Shown piece by piece: positions 12,481 through 25,309 of a stretch of DNA of 30,354 bases. The translations under genes and the position numbers were made by a program. The first letter of the stretch is position 1. The number at the start of each line of letters is the position of its first letter. The notes under the pieces were generated by a model. It did not search any database, was not told the DNA's origin, and worked only from the letters and a program-made list of their open reading frames with translations. Source of the stretch: Plasmodium brasilianum (lineage: Eukaryota > Apicomplexa > Aconoidasida > Haemosporida > Plasmodiidae); NCBI RefSeq assembly GCF_023973825.1, contig NW_027122935.1, forward strand, positions 1 through 30,354, written 5' to 3'.

Positions 12481-14050
12481 ATTTATAAAATTTGCCTCTA
12501 TTTAACTACTAAAGATGTTACGTTTCATGGTTTCATTATTTAGATTTTATGCTTAGGATTCTGTGCTTAAGTTTCAAATTTTACATTTTAATTACGCACG
12601 CAATAAATACAATAAAACGGAACCTTGAAAATATGTTAATCAGCCGTATTTTTCATTAAATAGTAATCATAAATGTTCAATACATTAACATAAGTTAGTA
12701 TAATTTTAAAAAACTTTTAAATAATTGAATTTATAATAACACTTAAATAAAATCTGCATAATTAGAACTATATACCATAGTTATTTAGTAGACAATAAAA
12801 TATGCATATAATTCTCACCATAATAATAGAGTAATATAATAATGCTACACAAAGCATATGAAAAAATAAAAAATTAACTAAATTACACAAAAATATAACT
12901 TATAAGATATATTATCCATAAAATATATATTTAATTATTATTAATTCAGCAATTCTGTTACATTATATATATAATAAATTTAGGATATATTAAACTAATA
13001 GCAAAGAAATTATAAAGATATTATATATAATTTTTGAAATATCTAACTCAACATAAATTAATAATATTTATATTAATAGAAAAACATACTTTGTCTATGA
13101 AGTATATATGTATCTATTATAAAACTATCATTACAAATGCTTGGATAGATATCTTGTTCTATAAATATTCATCCATTGAAATAATAAATAAAAAAATACA
13201 ATATATAAACAAAATATAGGTGATTAAGTGATTTATAAATATTAACACTTAATGTGTTTAATCTAAACATGAATTATAATTTATTTTACTAGTCAATAAT
13301 TATAAAAATTTTTATATAAATTATTGTTATATCATTGTTAATTTGAAAACTTTAATTATATTTTCTCATTCTATTTTCTCTAATTACTAAACAAAATTAG
13401 ATGTATTATTATTTTAAAATATTAATACAATAAGCATACAATAATACTGTAGCAAATTAAAAAAATGATTATATAACTTTATAACATCTACATACAATAA
13501 AACATAACTACTTTTATATTTATTATCAGTAACAAATTATATATATTTTATATACCTCAATTATTCCATCTGATATAAAAATTTTATATTCTCCTAATTT
13601 ATATTATATTGTTAATTATTACATTCTAAAAAAATGAAAATATTACCCATTAATATCTGTTTAACACTAATTCACAAATTTAACCTTTAAATGATATAAA
13701 AAATAAAATAAATATATAATATATTTATATAATATCAATATAATATATATTAAAATAAATTTTAAAAAATTGAATCAACAATACAATCAGGGATTTTAAT
13801 AATATAATAATTGGTTTTTACTTTTCAATAATTACGAAGTTTCATAATGCACAAATTATAAAACAATCATAAATTTTTCATATTTAAAAAGGATATTATT
13901 TTATTATATATTTATATTTTAATAATTATGTAATAAGAAAAACACCAAAAGACTTATAAGAATATTTTTTACATAAATATATTTTCCTACATACAGCTCA
14001 TAAAATATTATATAAAATAAATAATAATAAAGTTTTTGTGTAAAAATATA
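12481..14050. other. AT-rich intergenic region
   Basis: I see no supported gene. The open frame at 13034-13219 (plus) is Ile/Tyr/Lys/Asn low complexity with no family features and starts at a non-ATG codon. Confidence 0.65.
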
Positions 14051-14099
14051 ACTTTATATATATGACAATGTAAAATCGCGTGCTCACATATTTTTATTA

Positions 14100-14597
14100 T
14101 ATACTAAACAAAACATATTTATTTTTAACTTAAAACAAATCATATATTTTCTTTAATTACATTAACAAATAATAATTTTAGAATAAAACAATTTACATAA
14201 TAGAAGACAGTAATTGTTAGTTAAAATATAATTTAACTGAGATCTAAAAAATAATATTAATAATTCTATTATTTATTTATTTTGAAAGTACAGACATATA
14301 TTATTCGTGGAAATCTATTTTTATGTACAAATATAATTACTATAATAAGTATTTTTAGTTATACTTAAATCATATGTTAAAATACTAATAGGAAAAATTT
14401 TAAAAGTTCAAATTCACAAAAAAATATGGAACATATTTATATTCTTGTGTATTTAAAAGACGTGTTATACTCATGTAAATTTTTAATATATTAGAAATTT
14501 TAAGCATGCTTATTAAGAATATAACTAAATATATTACAGGTTTTACTTAAAATCAAAGACTGAATTACACAAAAATATACGTTTACTATTATCCATT
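14100..14597 (-). repeat. fam-type 3' flank (copy beside the broken gene)
   Basis: The part at about 14455-14520 (attcttgtgtatttaaaag through the gtgttatactcatgtaaat stretch) aligns by eye with 20797-20875 beside the fam-m-like gene. The part at about 14105-14130 (aaacatatttattttta) resembles 20452-20475 and 28070-28090, at similar distances (about 450-500 bases) past each stop codon. This indicates that the fam genes were copied with their downstream DNA. Confidence 0.55.
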
Positions 14598-15000
14598 TTA
14601 CTCAGTAATAAATTTAATTTTGCTATATTTTTCATTATTCCTTAACATATTAAAAATTCCTGTTACAAGCAGAATTATCGATATAACTATAAGTATACCA
14701 AATAATGTTAAAAATACATAAGAATTTGCTGTTTTCCACCACCCTTCTACAGATTCACACAAAATTTTCCATATATTACCCTCACTAAGTGATTCCCATC
14801 CATTACTGAAATAATTTAATTTTCCTAATAAGTGCATTTCTATTGCAAACAAGTAAAAAATGATATAGCAACAATATATCCATAATTTTTAAATTTTATT
14901 TTATTATTGCTTCGCAAATAATTAAATTTATATAAATATGGTACATTTCACCACATCAATGAATAAATATAACTTGAAAAATATATTATATATTTTTATC
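14595..15000 (-). pseudogene. Broken fam-m-like gene (3' half only)
   Basis: The last 84 codons (14598-14852) are open and end with a TM helix followed by RNNEKYSKIKFITE, closely matching the end of the fam-m-like protein at 20947 (KNNEKYSKIKIINE). Immediately upstream the frame shifts: in another frame, about 14857-14932 reads NNKIKFKNYGYIVAISFF, the equivalent of KKIKFRNYGFGVVMFFFF in the intact gene, ending in a TAG. Further upstream the match fades, and I find no PEXEL-like motif or first exon. A frameshift, a stop and loss of the 5' half mark it as a pseudogene. The left end is the stop codon; the right end is approximate. Confidence 0.75.
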
Positions 15001-17550
15001 TTAATATTATTCAAAAAAAAACTAATATTCTTTAAAATAAAATAATATTAATTCATTGATACATATAAAAAAAAATAATTATTTAATGTAGTACACTAAT
15101 TAAATAATTTTTCTTTCAACATTTTAAGAGTAAACTAATAAAAATATATGTTATATATTATTATGCCGGTAGAGTTCTTATGCAATGGAGAATATAGATA
15201 ATATATATATATATATATGTATGTATATTATATTTTTTTACATATTAAAAGAATAATTGATAATTTTAAGGATGCTATCTTATTAATAAATATAACTTAA
15301 AGTAATTATATAATGGGATAATTTGTTGTATTTTTCTTATATCATACACTTTAGTATAATATTATAATATTAGCAATAATTGTAGTAATAAATAAATATA
15401 GCAATATTCCGTATAAAATTTTTTATTAAATTATTTATAACACTTTCATTAGTTACTACTTAAGACCATTTGCTCTTTTATTATATATAATTAATTCAAT
15501 AAAAGCTATTTATATTATTTAATCTATTAAGATATACTTATTTTAAAGGAAAATAAATATATATTTTTTATTTATTCATAATAATATTTTAAAATAATAT
15601 GCTCAAATAAAATAAACTAAATGAACTTCCATTTTTTCTAAATGAAATGATTAAATTACATAGACCTAATTTTTTTAATATTTATTAATTAAATATATAT
15701 ATTTACAACAAATATTAAAATAACAGTAAATAAAAATAAAGAAAGGGCGATACCTGGTAAAAATTAATGCAGAAATATTATATGTAATTCTATTAATTTT
15801 GAATATTTCAAATAAAATATATTTACAAATAACAATTTACGGTTTATAATATATACATAACATATAAGAAAAAATCTTAGATTTATTTACTGAAATGCAT
15901 GATTTAGTAATTTTTCTTTTGAAAACATTAAAACTAACATATTATGTATTTATTTATTCCTCTACAAATAAATAATGTCAGCAATATAATTTAGTGATAT
16001 AATTTAAAGAATGAACGTAAATAAATAGTATTTGGCTAAAAATATCTTTATACGAAAGGATGTTTTTGTTAATATATTTCCCTTCTTTAATTATTATATC
16101 TAATAATTTAATACTTATATATATATTGTATGTAAAAAATATAATTCTAAGTATGTAAAAGTATTTTATTTTTCATCTAATATATTACTATTCAATGGAA
16201 ATAATTACTTTATTGTAAAAAAGCAAAAAAATTAAAGTAAAAATTTTATATTTATATTGAAAAGAAAAAGCATATGAAAAAAAAATTATTTTGCTTTTAT
16301 TGTTTAAAACCATATGTAGAGTTACTGTGAATTTATAAATTCTCTTAATTTAACTTTGTTGATGCTATAATTGATTTATTCATACTTTTACATACATTTA
16401 ATGCATCCTTCTAAAATAGATATTAACCAATTTTAAAAACTTATAATATACATATATAACTTCTTAGAAAGATATCTTATATATAATTGAATTTTTCTAA
16501 ATATTTACATAAATTAAGAATTTATCATTCTTAAAATTGTTCTCTTCCTAAAAATTTTTTTGGAATTGCTTTTTATTAATTATTTATATACATGTCTAAA
16601 TTGGTATATTTTCCTCAAATTAAAGTATAATTTGTGAAGAGTTTACATGCATTAAATATATTTAATTTTATCCTAATTAAATAACTATATGGTGAATTAT
16701 GCTTGTACATATATATTCTTATTTATTATTCAATGTTTCTAGCATTGAATTGTATATTCAATATTTTTTTTGTTATTGTGTTCTTCTAAATATATCATTC
16801 ATAATAATATATTGTTTATCTTATAAATATAAAGTTCAATATTATACCTATATAATGAAAATAATTTTTCTTCTTTCAATATTATTTTTTCTAAATAATA
16901 ATAAAAATATATATTTAAAATGAAAAATTTAATCCATAACATTTTAATAGTATGTATACCTTTATTATTTTTCCTTAAAAATGTTAAATTTTTTCGTTTA
17001 AACTGTCAGAAGTTAAGCATTAACAAACGCTATATAGTTTAATAATAAATAATATGAATGGAATTTCATGATTTTATCCATGTGCCTTTATAATATTGTA
17101 ATTTATATAGTTTCTATATTTACATGTATCTATAAAATTAACTCATTCAATATTCTATGTGCTTAAAGATTATAGCAGTTAACATGAATATATACAAGTT
17201 ATTAGGAAAAAAAAAATAACGTTCTGTTAATTTTATGATTACAACTTGCACTTGTCGTCATAGGACTTTCTATTTCCCTAAGATTGATTTCATATATATA
17301 ATAAGTTTAAATTATAAATTTTTTATATATGTATATGTTTAACATGTTTTAATACTATCATATATTGTACTAATAAAAATAATTATATAATGATTCATTA
17401 ATATTAATATGGTACTTTATTTTATTTATGTGAAATGATATTTCACGTGTATTAATATATGTTTCTGCTATATTATATAAACTATCATATATAAAAAGAG
17501 AAATCGTATAGTATATTTTAAATAATACTACATATAAATATCAATGCAAC
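15001..17550. other. AT-rich intergenic region
   Basis: The region next to 15000 is presumably the decayed 5' part of the broken fam-m copy. The open frame at 16699-16923 (plus) has no family features and is rich in Ile/Tyr/Phe/Leu, so I do not call it. Less AT-rich patches near 17000-17040 and 17220-17290 are too short and broken to identify. Confidence 0.6.
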
Positions 17551-18087
17551 AATATATATTCACTTAATGGCATTAAACAAAAGACAAGAAATATATATTT
17601 ACTATGTAAAAACAACAATACACTTTTTTTAAGTATGCCCACAAATAATGATTTCATTCTGGATTAAAATAAAATATATAATGTACAATTTCTTATAGAT
17701 GGAATATAAATTAACTAAAGACTTAAAATTATATGGGTTGTCCTATTATATATTAATTATAATTCATAAACTTATATTTTATATTATAACCTATTCAATT
17801 ACACAAATAAGTATATTGAAACATAATATTTTATTTAAACTGAACAAATTCATAAAAGTATACACTTAACAACATGAAAAAATTCAAATTGTAGAAAAAT
17901 TCTAAGAAGATAATATTATCTGATTGTAGTGCACAAAAACTAACATTTAGACCAATGTTTATACACAAAATTATAAAATTTAAGCAATTATGGATATAAT
18001 TAATAAATATATAAGTAAAGATATTATAGTTTCACTTTTATGTTAATTAATTTACTGAATAAAAAAGCATATATCATTTTATTCTTT
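17551..18087. other. 3' flank of the fam-l-like gene
   Basis: No gene is seen. An A/T-rich segment near 17570-17600 (attaaacaaaagacaagaaa) sits about 490 bases past the stop, a position comparable to conserved flank segments of the other fam-type genes. The match is weak. Confidence 0.35.
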
Positions 18088-19071
18088 TTATCTTTTCCTA
18101 AACTTAATTTTTTCATATTTCTTAACTTTTTTATGGTAGTAAACAACCCTTAATATGAGGGTTATACCTAATATAATGAAAGGTAAGAAATACACTACAA
18201 TACCAAATAAATTATTTAAGGTACAAACCTCATTACAACTTCCACTTGATCCGGCATTACAATGGTGCTCGGAGTTCCATGGTGCGCATTGAGTCAGCCA
18301 TGATGGTAAATGTGAATTAAACCCCTTTACAATTCCCGATAACGAGGAGTTTATATGCCCCCACAAACCTATATGAGACCACAATCCCCCTGTCTCAGTA
18401 GATATTAAACCCATTGTTAAATCTATCATGAGTACAGCTATAAAAAATAGGATCAACAATATAGGTAAAGCAAATCGTAGTCCATATTTTTTACATATTA
18501 CTTTTTTATAAGTCTTATCGCTAATTGTCCTATTGTTTTTAAGAAAATCTAAATAATCCAGTTCTTTGAAAATTTTTGATTCAAAACGAGAATATTTTTT
18601 TGTTTCAAATATACACGATTTATTTTTATTAGCTTGTTTACATCCTTCTGTATTACTTAATAAACTTCCATTTAATTCTGTTATTTTTGTTGTGGCCCCC
18701 TTTTCATTATTTGATATATCTCCTTTCTTAAGCATTCCAATATTTTCTTTATTTTCTTTTAACTCTAGAGCACTTAAATTCTTAGGCTGCCTACATTTTC
18801 CTAATAATCGATGAGTTTTTGTATTTAATTTACTGTCAAATATGCAATTGCCATTTGAGGAGTTGTCGAACGTAATCTAAAAAAAATAAAGTAATTATTA
18901 GTTATATAAAATTAAATAATTTTATAAAAATAAACGAAATAAATAGAACACTAAAATTATGAATAACATGAATATTATATAATAATACTTTCTTACTTTA
19001 TCTTTGTTAAAATAGTACATCCAAGTTACAAACATAAAGATAGAAAATTTAAAGAAAATAATTATTTTCAT
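18088..19071 (-). CDS. fam-l: fam-l-like Plasmodium exported protein, two exons
   Basis: Exon 1 (18997-19071, 25 codons) encodes a hydrophobic signal or anchor containing TWMYYF. A 120-base GT-AG intron (18877-18996) follows. Exon 2 (18088-18876) joins in phase 0, giving 287 residues. Just past the intron lies a PEXEL-like motif RLLGK (48-52) with Lys where E/Q/D is canonical. The mid-part has CIFETKKYSRFESKIFKELD and NNRTISDKTYKK, which I recognise as the fam-l signature of P. malariae. TM helices lie at about 160-182 and 248-272, separated by a loop with four Cys (222, 231, 239, 243). The tail is basic (KKVKKYEKIKFRKR). fam-l proteins are predicted to be exported to the infected red cell; their function is unknown. 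A 17-base T run at 19175-19191 lies just upstream. The gene is intact. The fam-l rather than fam-m label is from recall. Confidence 0.87.
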
Positions 19072-19174
19072 TTTTTTTTCAATATATATTTTTAATGTTT
19101 TCCTATATTAACTAACAAATTAACAATAATATGATATTTTTTTAATGATAGGGACATTATGTTTATTTAATTAA

Positions 19175-19191
19175 TTTTTTTTTTTTTTTTT
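19175..19191. repeat. Poly(dA:dT) tract upstream of the fam-l-like gene
   Basis: A run of 17 T on the plus strand lies about 105 bases upstream of the ATG of the leftward gene. Long poly(dA:dT) tracts are common in Plasmodium promoters and can exclude nucleosomes; a role here is inferred. Confidence 0.6.
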
Positions 19192-19456
19192 CAGTAAAAA
19201 TAGAATAAAACGAATGTTATTATATAAAATTTTTTAAAAGGAAAACAATGAAAAGTAATTATAAAAATATATTATGAATATTTTATGATAATTATATTTA
19301 TAAAATAAAAATGTTCGTTAGAATAATATAATTCGATTACTTTAATAAATATTCAAAATACATAAATTAATTATATAAAATAATAAATTATTTAAATGTT
19401 TTCTTTATTAATCCTTTTATTATTTAAGTAAAAAAATATATAATTTTTTATTATAC

Positions 19457-19499
19457 CTAAATATTGAGTTTATATAGAAGACAGAATATATAGAACATA
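19457..19499 (-). promoter_or_regulatory. Conserved upstream element of fam-type genes, copy 1
   Basis: The sequence ctaaatattgagtttatata, continuing gaa and soon followed by tagaacata, recurs at 29768-29800 with one mismatch in the first 23 bases. Both copies lie about 370-410 bases upstream of the ATG of leftward exported-protein genes. The shared position suggests a promoter or 5' UTR element, or simply duplicated flank. Confidence 0.45.
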
Positions 19500-20450
19500 G
19501 AGTATATGGAATATAGAGATTACAAGTTTTTTTATATTTTTGGATAATAGTAACTAATTTTAATACTGTTTCAAAAATATTTTTAATTTTATAAAATATT
19601 TAATTTGAAAAAGCAAGATATGGTAGTTAAAAAATATTAATTATTATAATAATGTAATAAATGTAATGAAGAACGAAAAGATAAATATTGTGTATACCAT
19701 TTAAAAATGTATTAAATATTACTCGTTCACTCCTTAATTTCCTATAATATATATAAAAGGTCCAATTAATATAATACTATCAAATCCGTAAAACAGTATA
19801 CATATAAGTATTAAAAAAAATAATAATTGTTTATTTTTTTTAAAAAATTTTTTAAAGAAAAAAAAGCCAATAAAGTTTTATTTATGCTATTATATGTAAA
19901 TCAAATATTTCAAAATTCTTCAATTATATTTTATTTTTTTTTTTTATATAAATATATATGAACAGAAGAAAATTTAGTTTAATAAAAAAATATATATATA
20001 TATATGTTACAAATGAACTAGTAATAACTCATTAAATTTATCTAATTAATTTAAAATTTTAATTATATGAAAAATTTTCTAAAATGTATAGCTTATTTAT
20101 TTGGTAATTATTAACATAATATAAATTTATGTAATTTTTGCATAACTTAAATGTATTATTATACTCAATAACATATCAATAAATAGTTAGAACTCTTCTT
20201 TTAATTGTAACTGTTTGAAAACCTTAGGTTAGTATTTATAAATAATACGTAATTAAAAGGGTATGTTCTTTTATTATATATAATATCATAGTTATAAAAA
20301 GCGAAAAATTTAAATGTCCGTTAAAAAGATTTTTATAATAGATATGTTTTTTTACAAATATTTATGAATTATATTTCACATAATAAATACTAAGTCTTCC
20401 TTTTAGAATTATATATACATATGTATGTGTCCATATATCAAAATACATGC
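19500..20450. other. AT-rich intergenic region
   Basis: No gene is seen. It holds upstream DNA of the fam-l-like gene and T-rich runs near 19841 and 19937. A segment near 20257-20280 (gttcttttattatatataat) nearly repeats 15471-15490, but such strings are cheap in this composition. Confidence 0.6.
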
Positions 20451-20946
20451 ATTTCTTCTCATAGCATACAAAACAAGACACATTTATCTTTAATTTAACA
20501 TTAATAATAGATATTCTTAGAAAAATGCGCATATGATAATGTTAGATTACAACAGAATATAAAATAAAAATAAAAATGATCTAGTACAAATATTAATTAT
20601 TGCATTTCTATAAAATTATACGAATTGTACTACTAAGGACTAATTTTGAAGAACAAAAATATATATACATAGAAATATATTTAAATGGACAAATATATAA
20701 ATTATGCCATAAGGTTTAATCAATATACAATATTAATTTAAAACACATTCAAATATATTAAAACAATCAAATTCTAAAAAAATGAAGAAAATATATATTC
20801 GTGTTTGTGTATTAAATAGATTGCACATACTCTTGTGCATTTAATATATTTTAGATATAATATATATCCTTATTAATATATTACTAAAATTGCTATGTTA
20901 TTACTTCGTATTAAAGACTTCTTTACAGAAAGATATACATTACTTA
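20451..20946 (-). repeat. fam-type 3' flank (copy beside the fam-m-like gene)
   Basis: The segment at 20797-20875 aligns with 14455-14520 beside the broken fam-m copy: both have attc-tgtgtatt, then a tact-c-tgt/gtaa-ttaatatatt stretch. The segment near 20452-20475 resembles 14105-14130 and 28070-28090. This is downstream, non-coding DNA carried along with the gene. Confidence 0.55.
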
Positions 20947-21846
20947 TTAGTTATTATGCTCATTAATTATCTTAATTTTACTATATTTTTCATTATTCTT
21001 TAAGATATTATAAATCCTTATTATAAGCATAACAGATAATATTACAATAATTATGCTAAAATAAACTATATAAGAATAGGTATCCGTAATATTTGTCATC
21101 TTTTCTATAGCATCATAGAAAAAATTCCCTACTGTATTATTTTTAATCTCCGTCCATTTAATATTATTCAAAAATGTTAATCCTGGTGATAGGGGAATTC
21201 CTACAACTACCAAGAAAAAAAAAAAAAACATAACTACTCCAAATCCGTAATTTCTAAATTTTATTTTTTTTAAAGCTATATCTCCAATTCTCCTTCTTTT
21301 CTCCAAAAAATCATTATATCCTTTTTGTTTAATCCATTTTTTCTCAATATGAAAATGTTTTCCATCAAACAATCCATTATTGTAATCAATAACATCTGTA
21401 TAATATTCGGCATTCTTTAATAAACTTCTATTTGTTTGTTTGCTTTTTCTTTTGTCCGCTTTTTCATTAATATATATAGATATTTTTTCATTCACTCCAT
21501 TTTTTAGAAACTTTTCTTTCAAAAGAAAATTATTTAAATTATCCTTTTCATATTTTCCTAGTGATCGATAATTTCTTGTATTTAACTTATCAAGATGATA
21601 ATTATCATTCATAAATTTGCTAGATATACTCTAAACATAAAAAATAAATATTTATTATTAAAACGATTATATAATATAATGCTAGAAAAAATGTTAATAA
21701 AAATAAAAAAACACTACAAATATAATAAACATAAATATAGTTAAATTATATAATAATGCTAGATCCTGATTAAAATAGCACATCCGAGTTAAAAGGAAAA
21801 ACGAAACTATTTTCATAGAAATAAGAAAGTTTTTTTCGTGTTCCAT
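20947..21846 (-). CDS. fam-m: fam-m-like Plasmodium exported protein, two exons, GC splice donor
   Basis: Exon 2 (20947-21630, 227 residues) is fully open, and its acceptor AG follows tttatgttt. Exon 1 by homology is 21760-21846 (29 codons, hydrophobic, with RMCYFNQDL). Joined in phase 0 this gives 256 residues. Where the related genes have a GT donor, this one has GC (21758-21759, reading GCATTA). PEXEL-like RSLGK lies at 51-55. The middle holds VIDYNNGLFDGKHFHIEKKW and KKIKFRNYGFG, which I recognise as fam-m-type. TM helices are at about 156-176 and 215-237, and the tail is KNNEKYSKIK. It is predicted to be exported to the infected red cell; function unknown. A GT in the right phase also exists about 14 codons further on (TTT then GTAGTG), giving a longer first exon. 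If neither site is spliced, the gene is silent. Confidence 0.82.
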
Positions 21847-24389
21847 AATATAAATCATTAATATTTTATTATATTAAGAGAAAAATAAATTAACGAATAT
21901 ATACTTATAGTGATAATGTGTGCTCTATTTATTTAAACAATTATTTTTATTATTTCTTCATAAATAAATTACAAATTGTATCTAAATGTTTTATACTTTA
22001 CTATAAATACAATATAAAACAACATTAAATATATACTTTATAATTTATATCATAATGTTATTTAAAAAAAAAAATAAATATCCTTGAAATATAATAAATT
22101 GAATTCCTAGACAAATATTTAAAATATGTAATTTATTTATTTAATTCAGGTCACAATTCAAATAATTTTTTTATTAATCATCTTCACAATGAACTATAAA
22201 TTAAAATGTTCGTTCTTTTTTATATATATATAATGAGTTGATGTACTATACATAATTCAGAGTATATATATATAATATATTCCTCTGTACATTAAGATTA
22301 TTACTAATAATTTAAAGGATTCTTTCCTATTAATAATTCTAATTTTATAAATATTATATTCCGGAAAAACTGATTATCTTTAATAATAAATTAATTATTA
22401 TAATTTTGGTATTATTAAAAGAATACAAAAACTTATATTGTGTCATTTATATAACGTGAATTAATTCCTCAACAAACACATATAATTTTTTATGTTGTAT
22501 TATTTTCCTTAGAAAGTACACATTATACGATATTACAAAATCTATAGAGAAATATTTATTTTAAAAGTAAAAAAGGGATGATTTTTTATTTTTTTTTTTC
22601 ATATTTATTTACTGTTATCATTTTTATTAATATTTAATTTATACCATTATTTGTAAATAACAAATATTTGAACTCAACTTATAAATTTTTTTATTTTTTT
22701 TTAATTAATTATATATATTTAGATGAAATATTAATAGAGTAAAAAAGAGGGAAAAAAAAAGGGGTTAAGGATAAAATGGATATAAATATTGATTAAATTT
22801 CCATTTTTTTAAAATATATCAAAAGTAATGAATGTACTCCTTATATGCAATATATAATATTTACATAATAAATGAAAAAGAATAAGAACATAATCTACTA
22901 ATATATATGATTTATTAACTTATTTAATTATTATTTTAGAACAAGTATATTATTTTTAATATATCTTGCTGTAAATATCTACAGCTGAAAAGATATTTTG
23001 TAGGTGGACTGTAGTAGAACTCCTTAAATATTTAAATAATAGATATTTTAACGAATATAATTCTAATATCTATAAAATATTATTTGAAGAATTTTATGGC
23101 CATTTTATATTATTTCCAATAAGCGTATAATTTAAAAAATATTATATATATACAAATTATAGTAATTATGTGAAATAAAACTTTATATTATTTTTATTAA
23201 AGAGTACAAAATTACATGTAAATGAATATAAAAAAGAAAAATATATCTAATTTTTAATATCTAAAAATTACATTATTAAATTTTTATTGATTTAATGTAT
23301 ATATATTACTGTAGTAACATTTATGAAAAAACTAATTTATTTTCTTTTAGCATTTTCGTAAACTGTCCATCTAAACTTTTACTCACCGATAATATATCAA
23401 TATGAGATATACCTTATCCAATATAATATATGTGTAATTATGCTGTACATAAAACTTAGTTAATAAATTAAGGCAAATAAACTCTGCATAAATAAAATCC
23501 TATTTAACATTTATTTGTAATTGAACCTTTTCAATTTAGTTAGATTCACTGTTTTTAAAACATTTTATGAGATATTATTCTAAGAAATAAATAAAAATTG
23601 TATAAATGATTTATGATATTCTAAAATTAATAAATCCTAAACCCACAGTTTAATTTCTTCGGAAAATGCACAATTTTCTTATTATTACGTATATATATAA
23701 TATGCCAATTATTATTTTTTTTTTTTTATATACATATCCTATTAAAGTTTGTATGTTCACATGCTATGCCTTTTTTATATAAAATAAAATAAGATAATTA
23801 TGTTTAAAATTTACAAATAAACAAGAAATGTAAAATATTTATAAATTTCAATTTTAAAAATATTATTTTCATATATACACTATCAATATATTACCATATC
23901 CACAAAAAAAATATTCATTAAAACGTTCAATTTTTATGGAGTCTTATATCTTATTTATATGGTTTAAATATAATTTACACAGATACCTGAATATCGACTT
24001 TTTAAAAAAAACATAATACTTTTTAATATTTCCTTTTTTATAAATTTACTCATAAATTTAATATTTTACTATTTCTAAAAATTTTGCATATTTGAATAAA
24101 CACATATAATTTTTCCATGTATAGCGAACAAATATTACTAATTACATAATAATTTCATAAATATAATTTTTGCACAAAATGGAACTTATATACATGTTCA
24201 ATTAAAAAACCATAGTTATGAATATTATGCTGATAAAAATCATATTACCTAGTCCAAACGTGCAACATCATTCCTATTTTTCAATATCCTACAGGAATAT
24301 AATCAATTTCAATTAATCCCAAATCTCGTAAAACTGTCACTTAGGAATTTATAATATTAAGAAATGATACCTACTAATAATACTGCATA
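21847..24389. other. AT-rich intergenic region
   Basis: The left part is the upstream region of the fam-m-like gene, with A/T runs near 22060 and TA-rich DNA near 22220-22280. The rest has no open frame with family features. Short, less AT-rich patches (about 23350-23400 and 24245-24350) have stops in all frames and no recognisable product. Confidence 0.6.
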
Positions 24390-24770
24390 TGAATTTGATT
24401 CCTTATTTCCATTAATTACATTAACATTTATTCTAATATTTATTTTTACTTTTTTTTCTAACAATAAAAATTATTCCAATTAAGTATATTAATAATCTAC
24501 TAGATTCACTATTTTACGCCACTAATTTACCATTGTTATAGTACTGCATTTACGAACATGTAATTTTCTTTTAAATGTTTTAGTTTGTCTGTATATTTTC
24601 ACTTTATATAATACAAAAAAAGTAAATATTTTGAAATATCTTGATGAATGCAAGGATCATATACTAATAAATAGTACTAAAGATGATAAAACTATTCTTG
24701 TAACAGTATATATTATATTATATATCATACTGTAAAAAATTATAATTTATAAATATTCAACAATAAATAT
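24390..24770 (+). repeat. Diverged duplicated block, copy 2 (upstream of the STP1 pseudogene)
   Basis: Partner of 420-830, in the same orientation. The copy includes ttatttccattaattacatt followed by aacattta, a long T-rich run, and later atattttgaaatatcttgat. One frame near 24631 reads ILKYLDECKDH, and the other copy reads ILRYLDEQND before a stop, so an ancient coding exon is conceivable, but I do not recognise the family. Confidence 0.5.
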
Positions 24771-25309
24771 ATTCGTTCATATAAAATAAAATATTAAAAG
24801 AGTTAAATGAAATTTATTTTAAAAATGCACAAAAAAAAATGTCAATAATTCTTTTAATTATAATATTTCAACGTAATATTATAAATGTATGTTCTATGGA
24901 AAACTACAAAAGTCTCATGCAAAAAGGAGCCTTTAATTGAGCCCAAGTATATAATGAACAAAATATAAAAAAGTAAAGTATATGTATTTTAGGAAAATGT
25001 ATATATTTAATAAAGTGTAAAAAAATAAAAAAATATTAATATTAATTAGACAACCAATACTAACGTTAGTACTAAAAATTAACATATATAGTATATATAG
25101 TATTTATTCCAAAAAATATATTTATAAAATATATACATATATATATATAAAAACAATTATAAAAATAAATAAGAATAAATTTTATCACTAAATATAGTAG
25201 AAAAGGAAAAGATTCATTAATTTAGCTAATAAAATATGTAATAAGAATTGATAATTCTAGTAATTTATTTCATAAATATATTTATGTTATATTGAAGTAC
25301 ATTTTAATA
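24771..25309. other. AT-rich region between duplicated block and STP1 pseudogene
   Basis: It contains no cysteine-rich STP1 exon and no TM exon. The equivalents of STP1 exons 1-3 appear to have been lost. A TA tract lies near 25130-25150. Confidence 0.6.

Noticed and set aside
13034..13219. 61-codon open frame, plus strand
   Set aside because: Starts at a non-ATG codon, is composed of Ile/Tyr/Lys/Asn, and has no related sequence nearby.
16699..16923. 74-codon open frame, plus strand, with hydrophobic stretches
   Set aside because: Composition typical of chance frames here. No intron or exon partner of the Plasmodium exported type.
18566..18814. 82-codon open frame, plus strand
   Set aside because: Lies antisense within exon 2 of the fam-l-like gene, which has much stronger evidence.
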